Source: CAG-488 sp051881315
Lineage (GTDB): Bacteria; Bacillota; Clostridia; Oscillospirales; Acutalibacteraceae
Reading direction: 5' to 3'
DNA: 33,973 nucleotides
Assembly (NCBI GenBank): GCA_051881315.1
Contig: JBJEPQ010000041.1
Location: 1 to 33,973, forward strand
Below, piece after piece: positions 17,258 through 23,972 of this stretch. The number at the start of each line of letters is the position of its first letter. The stretch's first letter is position 1. A program made the position numbers and the translations under genes. The notes below the pieces were generated by a model. That model saw nothing but the letters and a program-made list of their open reading frames with translations. It was not told the DNA's origin and did not search any database.

Positions 17258-17311
17258 GACAAAGGAACAGTCAAAAGAAACGGCAGAATGGTTTTGCAAT
17301 GAGGATAAAGT

Positions 17312-17863
17312 ATGAAAATCAAAGAAATCGGCAGAAAAAAGCTCAATGAAACATTACCTTTGGTCTGGGATGTTTTTTGTAAATTCGAAGCCGTTGACTA
17401 TCCCGAATACGGCAAGCAGGCGTTCCGTGATGCTATTCACGACGAAGAATATCTTGACAGTCTGAAAGCCTACGGTGCGTTTGAAGGAAATAAGCTTTTG
17501 GGCATAATCGCAACCTCAAAAAACGGCAGTCATATTGCGCTTTTCTTTGTTGACGGAGATCACCAAGGCAAGGGCATCGGAAGACAGCTTTGGACCAAGG
17601 TTCTTGCGGACAATACCTGTGAGGTCATCGACGTCCACTCCTCCCTGTTTGCTGTCCCGATTTATGAAAAGCTCGGCTTTATTCAGACGGACGAGGTCAG
17701 AGAAGAAAACGGCATCCGTTACATTCCGATGAAATATCATATGGAAATAAACGAAAGCTGTCCGTGTTCAAAGACAAAATGCATACGTCACGGTCATTGC
17801 AACGAGTGTAAGGCTCACCACAAAAAGAGCGGTCGTGCTCGCCCCTGTGAGACGACGGACTGA
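17312..17863 (+). CDS. GNAT acetyltransferase with cysteine-rich tail
   Basis: The predicted protein has 183 residues. The first 145 form a GNAT fold that transfers acetyl from acetyl-CoA to an amine; the acetyl-CoA loop DHQGKGIGRQLW and the following beta-strand are clear, as is the IYEKLGF motif near the end of the fold. The final 35 residues are a separate module with spacing C-x-C-x4-C-x4-H-x2-C-x2-C-x3-H-H-x9-C. This resembles a small zinc-binding or metal-loaded tail found on clostridial proteins. GAGGATAAAGT precedes the start. The substrate is unknown. Confidence 0.82.
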   Translation: MKIKEIGRKKLNETLPLVWDVFCKFEAVDYPEYGKQAFRDAIHDEEYLDSLKAYGAFEGNKLLGIIATSKNGSHIALFFVDGDHQGKGIGRQLWTKVLADNTCEVIDVHSSLFAVPIYEKLGFIQTDEVREENGIRYIPMKYHMEINESCPCSKTKCIRHGHCNECKAHHKKSGRARPCETTD

Positions 17864-17886
17864 AAATTAAGAAAGCAGTGATAAAT

Positions 17887-18435
17887 ATGACCTTCACAAC
17901 CGAAAGACTTATTCTCCGTCCGTGGGAGGAAGCGGATGCGGAGAGCTTATATGAATATGCAAAGGATTCGAGAGTGGGGCCGATCGCAGGCTGGCCTGTT
18001 CACACAAGCGTTGAAAACAGTCTTGAAATAATCAAAAACGTGCTGTCCGCTCCCGAAACCTATGCCGTGTGTCTGAAAAGCGACAACAGGGCGATCGGCA
18101 GTATCGGTCTTATCCCGCCTATGCAGTCCCACACCGAGGCGGCGCAGGACGAGGTGGAGATCGGTTATTGGATCGGAGTTCCGTTCTGGGGCAACGGCTA
18201 TATTCCCGAAGCCGTCAGAGAAATGCAAAGGCACGCATTTGAGGATCTGGGATACAATGCGATGTGGTGCGGTTACTACGACGGAAACGAGAAGTCAAAA
18301 CGCTGTCAGGAAAAATGCGGCTTCAGGTATCATCACACGGAAAAGGATAAGCCGTGCGCCCTGATGGGCGACGTCAGAACCGAGCATTTCACATATCTCA
18401 AAAAGGAGCAATGGATTTCCGATGAGCAAATATGA
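17887..18435 (+). CDS. GNAT acetyltransferase, RimJ/RimL-like
   Basis: This 182-residue GNAT protein opens with MTFTTERLILRPWEEAD, the standard start of the RimJ/RimL branch, which acetylates protein N-termini or small amines. The acetyl-CoA site is IGYWIGVPFWGNGYIPEA. I prefer ATG 17887; a GTG at 17878 would add three residues and neither has a strong ribosome binding site. It begins 23 bp after the previous GNAT gene and its last 14 nt overlap the next gene, so the three are likely one transcript. Confidence 0.85.
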   Translation: MTFTTERLILRPWEEADAESLYEYAKDSRVGPIAGWPVHTSVENSLEIIKNVLSAPETYAVCLKSDNRAIGSIGLIPPMQSHTEAAQDEVEIGYWIGVPFWGNGYIPEAVREMQRHAFEDLGYNAMWCGYYDGNEKSKRCQEKCGFRYHHTEKDKPCALMGDVRTEHFTYLKKEQWISDEQI

Positions 18436-18625
18436 CGCCCTGTGGAATTGGATAAAAGAGAACGGCACGGACAGCTTTATGCTGACCTTCGGCGAGATAG
18501 AAAAAATCGCAGGTCTGCCGATAGACCATTCTTTTCTGACCTATAAAAAGGAGCTGACGGAATACGGCTACAAGGTCGGAAAGATTTCCATGAAAGCTCA
18601 GACCGTGAGCTTTGAAAAAGCTTGA
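18422..18625 (+). CDS. Small DUF7662-like protein
   Basis: This is a 67-residue protein with the pattern YDALWNWIKENG, LTFGEIEKIAG, PIDHSFLTYKKEL and a short terminal strand. That is the helix-helix-helix-strand layout of the small DUF7662 winged-helix-like family (family call from memory, moderate). It overlaps the end of the GNAT gene by 14 nt, with AAAGGAG just upstream, so translation is coupled. Its function is unknown. Confidence 0.7.
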   Translation: MSKYDALWNWIKENGTDSFMLTFGEIEKIAGLPIDHSFLTYKKELTEYGYKVGKISMKAQTVSFEKA

Positions 18626-18716
18626 TAATCCTGCCGAAAGGCTTGATTATATATTTTATTTTATTTAAGGAGATTGCTGTTTGAAGAAAAACAACACCTC
18701 GGAGATTGTAGCATAA

Positions 18717-18784
18717 CCGGGAGGTTTGCGTAAATACAGTCTCGCACAAGCCTCCCCGTATTGAAGTCAACAATCATCAGGAGG
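18717..18784 (+). promoter_or_regulatory. Leader hairpin with possible anti-Shine-Dalgarno arm
   Basis: GGGAGG (18719-18724) and following bases pair with CGCACAAG-CCTCCC (18743-18756) in a stem of about 12 bp with a small bulge. The same CCTCC could instead pair with the AGGAGG ribosome binding site (18779-18784) of the next gene. A short reading frame with AAGGAG and a TTG start (18681, product LKKNNTSEIVA) precedes it. Together these look like a translational switch, but no known riboswitch class fits. Confidence 0.4.
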
Positions 18785-18791
18785 AAAAACA

Positions 18792-19418
18792 ATGAGTAAA
18801 AATGACTGCATCATACGTTTAGAAAGAAAAGACGAGCACCGGGAAATCGAAAATCTTGTCAGGGAGTCCTTTTGGAACGTTTACCGTCCCGGCTGTCTTG
18901 AGCATTATGTGCTTCATACGCTCAGGAACAATGAGGCTTTTGTGTCCGAGCTTGATTTTGTTATGGAGAAGGACGGCAGACCGATCGGTCAGAATATTTT
19001 TGTAAAGGCAAAAATTCAGGCTGACGACGGCAGAGAAATTCCGATCGTAACAATGGGACCTATCTGCATCACGCCCGAACTCAAACGAAAGGGTTACGGC
19101 AAAATACTGCTGGATTATTCGCTTGAAAAGGCCGCTGAAATGGGTTTCGGTGCGGTGTGCTTTGAGGGCAACATCGACTTCTACGGCAAGAGCGGATTCA
19201 CCTTTGCGAGTGAATACGGCATCAGATATCACGGTTTGCCGGAGGGCGCAGACTCGTCGTTCTTCGTTTGCAAAGAGCTGATTCCCGGATACCTTGACGG
19301 AATAACGGGCGAATACGCCACTCCGCAGGGATATTTCGTCGATGAAGCCGCCGCCGAGGAATTTGACAAGGCTTTTCCCCATAAGGAAAAGTTGAAGCTT
19401 CCCGGACAGCTTTTCTAA
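18792..19418 (+). CDS. GNAT acetyltransferase
   Basis: This 208-residue GNAT-fold protein has the acetyl-CoA loop in GPICITPELKRKGYGKILL and the late FYGKSGFTFASEYGIRYHG segment typical of small-molecule N-acetyltransferases annotated across Clostridia. Strong AGGAGG lies 7 nt upstream of the start. It is separated from the preceding gene by 166 bp containing a leader hairpin, and is followed by a bidirectional terminator. The substrate is unknown. Confidence 0.85.
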   Translation: MSKNDCIIRLERKDEHREIENLVRESFWNVYRPGCLEHYVLHTLRNNEAFVSELDFVMEKDGRPIGQNIFVKAKIQADDGREIPIVTMGPICITPELKRKGYGKILLDYSLEKAAEMGFGAVCFEGNIDFYGKSGFTFASEYGIRYHGLPEGADSSFFVCKELIPGYLDGITGEYATPQGYFVDEAAAEEFDKAFPHKEKLKLPGQLF

Positions 19419-19450
19419 ACGCAAATTCAGGAGCTTAACGCTTCCTGCGA

Positions 19451-19495
19451 AAAAGGCTCTCACCGCTGTATCTTTTCGGCGGTGCAGAGCCTTTT
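19451..19495 (+). terminator. Bidirectional terminator after the third GNAT gene
   Basis: AAAAGGCTCT and CACCGC pair with GGCGGTG and AGAGCCTTTT around a loop of about 10 nt, with one unpaired base. A runs on one side and T runs on the other allow termination in both directions. Confidence 0.85.
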
Positions 19496-19542
19496 GACAT
19501 ATTCCGTACATCGGTGAGTTTACAAAAATAAAATATTATATC

Positions 19543-19571
19543 TTTCCATTTTAATTTTGCTGTGATATAAT
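19543..19571 (+). promoter_or_regulatory. Promoter of the exported alpha/beta hydrolase gene
   Basis: TTTCCA (19543-19548), 17-nt spacer, TATAAT (19566-19571). The start codon lies about 29 nt downstream. Confidence 0.65.
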
Positions 19572-19599
19572 CTAAGAAAAAGAGATAGGACGGATTGAA

Positions 19600-20454
19600 T
19601 TGAAAAACAGAATTAAAAGGATAATTGGCGCAGTTATGGCTTTTATTATGATGATACCGTTTGCCCTGCCCGTTGCAGCGGCAGACAACGGCGAACAGCC
19701 GATATTTGAACATGAGATGCCGGAGCTTAAAGAATACGGCTTTGCGGACTCGGACGGGGTTAAAATCGAATACGGTATTTACGGCGATCTTGACGCTGAG
19801 CCGCTTGTTCTTCTCCCCTGCAACGGCAACGATATGCACAATTTTGACGGCAACGTTCTGCCTGAATTGGCTAAGCATTTCAAGGTTATTGCGATCTCTC
19901 CGAGGGGCTGCGGAAATTCCGAGCGCGGAGAGGGAAAGCTCACCTTTGAGGTGGAAAGCAATGATCTTGTGAACGTTCTTGACTTTCTCGGTATTGAAAA
20001 AGCGCATATTTTCGGCTTCAGCGACGGTGCAAATCTCGGCTATGTGTTCACCGTTGAGCATCAGGAGCGTGTACTCTCCCTGATTGCAATGAGTGCAAAC
20101 ATAAACATGTGGGGCACAAAGCCTTTTGATGAAATAGGCATCATTATTTCCTATGTCTATCTGTCGATCAGGGCGGCAATAACAAAGGATCCTGCCGATG
20201 CGCTCAAGCGTGATATTGAGGGTATGATGGTAGGTCAGCCGAACCTTACCTACCGTGACCTTGAAAAGATAAGCGTTCCCGTTTTTAATATCTACGGCGA
20301 ACACGATATGATAAGGCGTGTTCACTCAAAGCTTATCACGAAACATTCGGGTGCAAGAGAGCTTATGGTCAAGGGCGGCGGTCACTCGACGTGCTTTAAT
20401 TATACCGATTCAATTCTTCTTCCGAACATACTGGACTTTTATAATTCCCTGTGA
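19600..20454 (+). CDS. Exported alpha/beta-hydrolase
   Basis: The predicted protein has 284 residues, with a signal peptide or N-terminal anchor (hydrophobic 8-25, then AAADNG). The hydrolase fold carries the nucleophile elbow GFSDGA with Ser141, Asp236 in IYGEHDMI and His262 in KGGGHSTC, a complete catalytic triad. An oxyanion-region LLPCNGND segment and PRGCGNSERG follow family order. It starts with TTG at 19600, with AGGACGG six nt upstream; the first in-frame ATG falls inside the hydrophobic core. It is monocistronic with its own promoter. The substrate is unknown; an ester or lactone is likely. Confidence 0.85.
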   Translation: MKNRIKRIIGAVMAFIMMIPFALPVAAADNGEQPIFEHEMPELKEYGFADSDGVKIEYGIYGDLDAEPLVLLPCNGNDMHNFDGNVLPELAKHFKVIAISPRGCGNSERGEGKLTFEVESNDLVNVLDFLGIEKAHIFGFSDGANLGYVFTVEHQERVLSLIAMSANINMWGTKPFDEIGIIISYVYLSIRAAITKDPADALKRDIEGMMVGQPNLTYRDLEKISVPVFNIYGEHDMIRRVHSKLITKHSGARELMVKGGGHSTCFNYTDSILLPNILDFYNSL

Positions 20455-20505
20455 ATAAAAATCAGGCTTTTATCAACAAAAAATATTAAATTTTCGTTTT
20501 TACTC

Positions 20506-20533
20506 TTGATTTAATCTCACGATAGTATATAAT
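20506..20533 (+). promoter_or_regulatory. Promoter of the single-pass membrane protein gene
   Basis: TTGATT (20506-20511), 16-nt spacer and TATAAT (20528-20533), about 27 nt upstream of the start codon. Confidence 0.7.
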
Positions 20534-20560
20534 TATTATAAGACTTTTTGGAGGTTAGGT

Positions 20561-21223
20561 ATGGAAGAGAATAAAAAAGAGCAGTTTGACAGAATTGACG
20601 AGCTGTTGAAGGATACATCGGCAGAAAACAGAATTAAGTTTGACACGCCGCAAAGCAACGAGCCAAAAGCGATCAACACAGACGACGATGCGATAAGTTC
20701 CCTTTTCGGCAATCCGACACAGGAGGCTCAGCCTATTGAGGATGCGGCACCTGTCAACGAGGTTCCCGTTCAGAGCGTGACCGAGGATGAGGACGAGGAA
20801 AGCGAAGAAACCGCAGTCTGCATTATTGACGAAACAGCAACGACAGTTGAGTTGACGGACGACTCCGCCGTTTATCAAAACGGCTCTGTTGACGAAGCAG
20901 GCGTACAGGTCAAAAAAGCTCCTAAGCAGAAGGTCAAGTTCAACGCTTTGCAGATCGTTCTGATGTGCATTGTCGGCGTTGTGCTTCTTTGGTGCGTAGT
21001 TTTCACGGTTGACCACACTCTCGCCGCTCAGGGCTACTCCCCTGTTTTCTGCGTAGAAACTCAGAAATATGAGGACGGAAGTGCAAACTACACCGGTCTC
21101 GGCTACAAGATCCAGTTCCGCTTTGATTCAGGCGACAATCTCACGCAGAAATGTGTGCCGATCTGGAAAGACGGTCCGAACGATATTGCCGACAAGCAGG
21201 AGAGCGGAGCGTCATTCCAATAA
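20561..21223 (+). CDS. Single-pass membrane protein with acidic cytosolic region
   Basis: The predicted protein has 220 residues. Residues 1-120 are strongly acidic and low-complexity (many D/E with Q/N/T). A basic KKAPKQKVKF segment precedes one transmembrane helix (about 128-147), followed by an external region of about 73 residues with TQKYEDGSANYTGLGYKIQF. The orientation, negative-inside tail with positive residues next to the membrane, fits N-in topology. I do not recognise a family. GGAGG lies 6 nt upstream of the start, and a terminator follows. Confidence 0.75.
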   Translation: MEENKKEQFDRIDELLKDTSAENRIKFDTPQSNEPKAINTDDDAISSLFGNPTQEAQPIEDAAPVNEVPVQSVTEDEDEESEETAVCIIDETATTVELTDDSAVYQNGSVDEAGVQVKKAPKQKVKFNALQIVLMCIVGVVLLWCVVFTVDHTLAAQGYSPVFCVETQKYEDGSANYTGLGYKIQFRFDSGDNLTQKCVPIWKDGPNDIADKQESGASFQ

Positions 21224-21240
21224 CAAATCAATAAAAAATT

Positions 21241-21284
21241 GCCGTGTTCAGCGCAGAAAAATCTGTACCGAACACGGCTTTTAT
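21241..21284. terminator. Bidirectional terminator between converging genes
   Basis: GCCGTGTTC (21241-21249) pairs perfectly with GAACACGGC (21270-21278). T-rich sequence follows on the plus strand, and ATTTTTTATTG follows on the minus strand. It separates the membrane protein gene from the converging M20 peptidase gene. Confidence 0.85.
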
Positions 21285-22753
21285 CAATCCTTTTTTGATA
21301 CTTCCCTGATATACTCACGGAAGAAGATTACGCTTTCTTCAAGCGCAGAAATCGGGCAACGCTCGTTGGTTGCGTGGGTAGTCAGAAACAGGCTGACCGA
21401 AACATTGAACGGTGCATAACGCAGGATATTGTCACAGATATCTCCGTAGTAGTGCGAATCCGTGCCGCCCATTACAAGGTACGGAGTGACGGCAACATCA
21501 TTCGGATGAAGTCCCTCCTCTACCCTGCGTATGGCGTTGAACGCCCTTGAATTTGTCGGAGAAAACTTTGTTGCCTCTTTCTCACCCGATCGCTCGATCT
21601 CAATATCCTTGTAGCGAATGTGCTTTCTGAGGTGCTTTTCAACGTCATCTATCGTGTCGCCGGGGAGCGGACGGACATTGACCGTTACGCTCGGACGCTG
21701 CGGCAAAACATTCGGTGCAGGGCTTCCCTCGCACATCGAAACGCTCTGGATCGTCCTGACCATACTTGCCGATTCGGGAATAGATTTAAGTATCAGCTTT
21801 ATAAGAGGTTTAAGCAACGGGATATTGCACATCACAATTCTGCCGAGATAGCTCGCACGTCTGCCGACCGTCTCAAACAACTCCGAAAGAAACGGAAGTA
21901 AATGCGACTTGAACTGATGATTTTCGATATCCTGAATTGTATTTGCCAGCTTCGCCATACCCGAATGTTTGGGAGCCGCCGAGGTGTGGCCGCCCTTGTC
22001 ATGGAGGGTGATCTTCATATCAACATAGCCTTTTTCGGCAATGCCGATTGCGGCAACATAGGTGTGGATCAAGCCCTTGATGTCAAGACGGATCAGAGCA
22101 CTGCCCTCGTCCATAACGCTGTCAAAGTGAACTCCCCTCGATTTAAGCAGCTCGACAATATCCTTTGCACCCGAATCGATCGGTGAAACTATCTCTTCAT
22201 TGTGACCGAAGCAGAGGTAAACATCTCTTTCAGGCTGAAAGCCCTCAGCCATAAGGGATTCGACCGCCTCCATAACGCAGATGAGGTGGTTTTTCATATC
22301 CAAAGCGCCCCTGCCCCAGATAAACTCACCGTCAATATGGCCGCTGAATGCGTCGTACGTCCAGTCGTCCTCCGTTCCCTCCGCAACGGGAACAACATCC
22401 TGGTGGGAAAGCAGAGCCATAGGCTCAAGGTCGGGGTTCTTTCCTTTCCATATATAAATAAGGCTTGCGTCGGAAACTTTTTCCTTGACCGTGTTCTCCC
22501 GGATAAGAGGATAGGTCTCGTCGAGATATTTATGAAACTTTTCAAACTCGTCCCAATCGACCTCGTCCCTGTTTGCCCTTGAGACGGTTTTGAATTTGAT
22601 AGCACCCGAAAGATGCTCGGCAACCTTCATCTCGTCAATATCTATGTCGCCGATATCAACCCCGTCAACCTTTTTGGGCTTAAAAAATATTGCTCTGATG
22701 AGCGTAACCGCAACAAACAAAGCAAACAACACAAGTAAAATTTTCCACCACAT
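21284..22753 (-). CDS. Membrane-anchored M20 family metallopeptidase
   Basis: The predicted protein has 489 residues in the M20/ArgE/PM20D1-like family, zinc enzymes that remove amino acids or acyl groups from peptides or N-acyl amino acids. Start choice: AGGAGG lies 12 nt upstream of the ATG at 22753, giving MWWKILLVLFALFVAV. The in-frame ATG at 22795 has no such site and would place a polar segment before the anchor. Zinc ligands are recognisable in LLSHQDVVPV, WGRGALDMKN and FGHNEEI, and a late MGGTDSHYYG supplies another histidine. The N-terminal helix makes it a membrane-tethered, probably extracellular enzyme. It is monocistronic. Confidence 0.88.
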   Translation of the reverse strand: MWWKILLVLFALFVAVTLIRAIFFKPKKVDGVDIGDIDIDEMKVAEHLSGAIKFKTVSRANRDEVDWDEFEKFHKYLDETYPLIRENTVKEKVSDASLIYIWKGKNPDLEPMALLSHQDVVPVAEGTEDDWTYDAFSGHIDGEFIWGRGALDMKNHLICVMEAVESLMAEGFQPERDVYLCFGHNEEIVSPIDSGAKDIVELLKSRGVHFDSVMDEGSALIRLDIKGLIHTYVAAIGIAEKGYVDMKITLHDKGGHTSAAPKHSGMAKLANTIQDIENHQFKSHLLPFLSELFETVGRRASYLGRIVMCNIPLLKPLIKLILKSIPESASMVRTIQSVSMCEGSPAPNVLPQRPSVTVNVRPLPGDTIDDVEKHLRKHIRYKDIEIERSGEKEATKFSPTNSRAFNAIRRVEEGLHPNDVAVTPYLVMGGTDSHYYGDICDNILRYAPFNVSVSLFLTTHATNERCPISALEESVIFFREYIREVSKKD

Positions 22754-22785
22754 ATCAATACCAAACCTCCTGAGATATGTCGTAA

Positions 22786-22814
22786 AGTTTACCACAATGA
22801 CAAAAAATTGTCAA
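22786..22814 (-). promoter_or_regulatory. Promoter with overlapping palindrome for the M20 gene
   Basis: On the minus strand, TTGACA (22809-22814), 17 nt and TAAACT (22786-22791). A perfect palindrome TGACAA-AAAA-TTGTCA (22798-22813) overlaps the -35 and spacer, the position of a typical repressor operator. Confidence 0.6.
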
Positions 22815-22984
22815 TACGCACAGAGTAATTATTGTCAAAAAGAGAATCCTGTTTCTGTTTTTCTTTTTTCTATATAACCCTGTATTGCCATTGCCTAAAA
22901 TGTGGAAAAAGACAATTATTCGCCTTATAATTATGCCTTTTATTCGTCAATTATGCACATAGTACAAAATTATATAAGTGAAAC

Positions 22985-23014
22985 TGCACAAATTAAGCAT
23001 AATTTATTTGTGCA
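22985..23014. promoter_or_regulatory. Palindromic element upstream of the orphan promoter
   Basis: TGCACAAAT (22985-22993) and ATTTGTGCA (23006-23014) are 9-bp perfect inverted arms with a 12-nt AT-rich centre. The element ends 6 bp before the -35 hexamer, so it is placed like an activator or repressor site. Confidence 0.6.
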
Positions 23015-23020
23015 AAACGC

Positions 23021-23049
23021 TTGACAAATCAAAAATGCGGTGCTATAAT
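23021..23049 (+). promoter_or_regulatory. Consensus promoter of the orphan transcription unit
   Basis: TTGACA (23021-23026) and TATAAT (23044-23049) are perfect matches to the housekeeping consensus with the optimal 17-nt spacer. Strong transcription is expected, starting near 23056. Confidence 0.85.
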
Positions 23050-23055
23050 ATGCTT

Positions 23056-23391
23056 GCAAAATAAAAAGAAAGGAATGAATGACTTATGGCAAACAATATG
23101 TATTATGTTGCAGAGGAAAAGTTGTTGAACGAGATCGCAAAGGAAAAGAAGTTTTCATTCCGCGCTATCTTGAAGCTTCTGACGGCAAGCGCTATCACAA
23201 GGAAGTTTTAAGAAAGTCGGCTTTTGCGAGCCGTTTAATACTAAAACCTCTTATGCCCGAAAAAGCGTCATACGGATTGCACCCCGCATCATCACGATGC
23301 CGAACCCGTAAATCACGGATTTAATGACGCAAAAGGCAAAAGTTCAGATTGTCCGAAAAGGTTATTCTCCTTCCTTTTCGGGCGATTTTTT
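23056..23391 (+). other. Orphan transcription unit of about 335 nt (small protein or RNA)
   Basis: A consensus promoter and a strong terminator enclose a transcript with AAAGGA near its 5' end, but no clear product. Two frames compete. ATG 23086 gives 41 residues beginning MANNMYYVAEEKLLNEIAKE, with 10-nt spacing from AAAGGA. ATG 23079 gives 81 basic residues with tight spacing. A third frame stays open near 23183-23305 (KVGFCEPFNTKTSYARK). Native-looking codon use moves from frame to frame, which could mean a frameshifted gene, a small-protein mRNA or a structured RNA. It does not match tmRNA, 6S, SRP or RNase P as far as I can see. Confidence 0.6.
23079..23324 (+). CDS. Possible small basic protein (81 aa), uncertain
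   Basis: This frame is open for 81 codons inside the orphan transcription unit and contains plausible stretches such as GKEVFIPRYLEASDGKRYHK. The ribosome binding site is only about 3-5 nt from the ATG, and the composition is unusually rich in K, R and S. An alternative is a 41-residue product from 23086-23211 in another frame. I cannot decide between them; both could be remnants of one frameshifted gene. Confidence 0.3.
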   Translation: MTYGKQYVLCCRGKVVERDRKGKEVFIPRYLEASDGKRYHKEVLRKSAFASRLILKPLMPEKASYGLHPASSRCRTRKSRI

Positions 23392-23392
23392 T
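23351..23392 (+). terminator. Strong terminator of the orphan transcription unit
   Basis: GTCCGAAAAGG (23351-23361) pairs with CCTTTTCGGGC (23373-23383), an 11-bp stem with one G-U pair, followed by GATTTTTTTC. This is a textbook intrinsic terminator. Confidence 0.9.
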
Positions 23393-23435
23393 CATTTCTC
23401 TCCCCCGTAAAAAGTTCTCAATTTATTAACAGTGC

Positions 23436-23470
23436 TATGTATTGACATATCCTGTAAAGCGGAATATAAT
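23436..23470 (+). promoter_or_regulatory. Consensus promoter of the marR-ABC operon with small palindrome
   Basis: TTGACA (23442-23447), 17 nt and TATAAT (23465-23470) are both perfect. TATGT-ATTG-ACATA (23436-23449) forms a short palindrome over the -35, a candidate site for autorepression by the MarR protein encoded just downstream. Confidence 0.75.
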
Positions 23471-23512
23471 GTTGAATATCGTACATTTTATTTTTAGAAA
23501 AGCGGTGAGTTT

Positions 23513-23971
23513 ATGAAAAAAGCCGTTCACAAGGATTTGCGGTCGCTCTCCCATATGATAATCAGAATGATAGAGAATTTTTCAAGCAAGAAAAAAATCG
23601 AATCAATGTCGGGTAACAATGGCTGTATTATCGGCTATCTTTCGGACAACAGAGAGAGGGACGTTTTTCAGAGGGATCTTGAAAAGGAATTCGGAATAAC
23701 CCGTTCCACCGCATCCAAGGTTGTCAACCTGATGGAGCAAAAGGGACTTGTGGAAAAAAGAAGCGTTTCATATGACGCAAGACTTAAAAAGCTGGTCCTG
23801 ACCGAAAAATCCGAAGCCATTGCACACCTGATGAGCGACGATATAACGAAGCTTGAGAGCGTGCTGACGGACGGCTTTTCGGACGATGAGCTTGATACCC
23901 TTTACGGCTATATCGACAGAATAAAAAACAACATCAAAAACTATAAACCAAGCACAAAGGAGGAAAACTGA
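23513..23971 (+). CDS. MarR-family transcriptional regulator
   Basis: This 152-residue winged-helix regulator has a helical N-terminus, a helix-turn-helix segment FQRDLEKEFGITRSTASKVVNLMEQKGLV (about 60-88, residues given by landmarks), a wing with RSVSYDARLKKLVLT, and C-terminal dimerisation helices. MarR proteins usually repress adjacent efflux genes and are released by a small ligand. It is the first gene of the operon; its stop is 1 nt before the exporter start. GGTGAG precedes the ATG. Autoregulation through the small palindrome over its promoter is inferred. Confidence 0.9.
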   Translation: MKKAVHKDLRSLSHMIIRMIENFSSKKKIESMSGNNGCIIGYLSDNRERDVFQRDLEKEFGITRSTASKVVNLMEQKGLVEKRSVSYDARLKKLVLTEKSEAIAHLMSDDITKLESVLTDGFSDDELDTLYGYIDRIKNNIKNYKPSTKEEN

Positions 23972-23972
23972 A

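Noticed and set aside
19435..20325. A 296-codon minus-strand frame opposite the exported alpha/beta hydrolase
   Set aside because: The hydrolase has a full catalytic triad, promoter and ribosome binding site; the antisense frame runs through a terminator.
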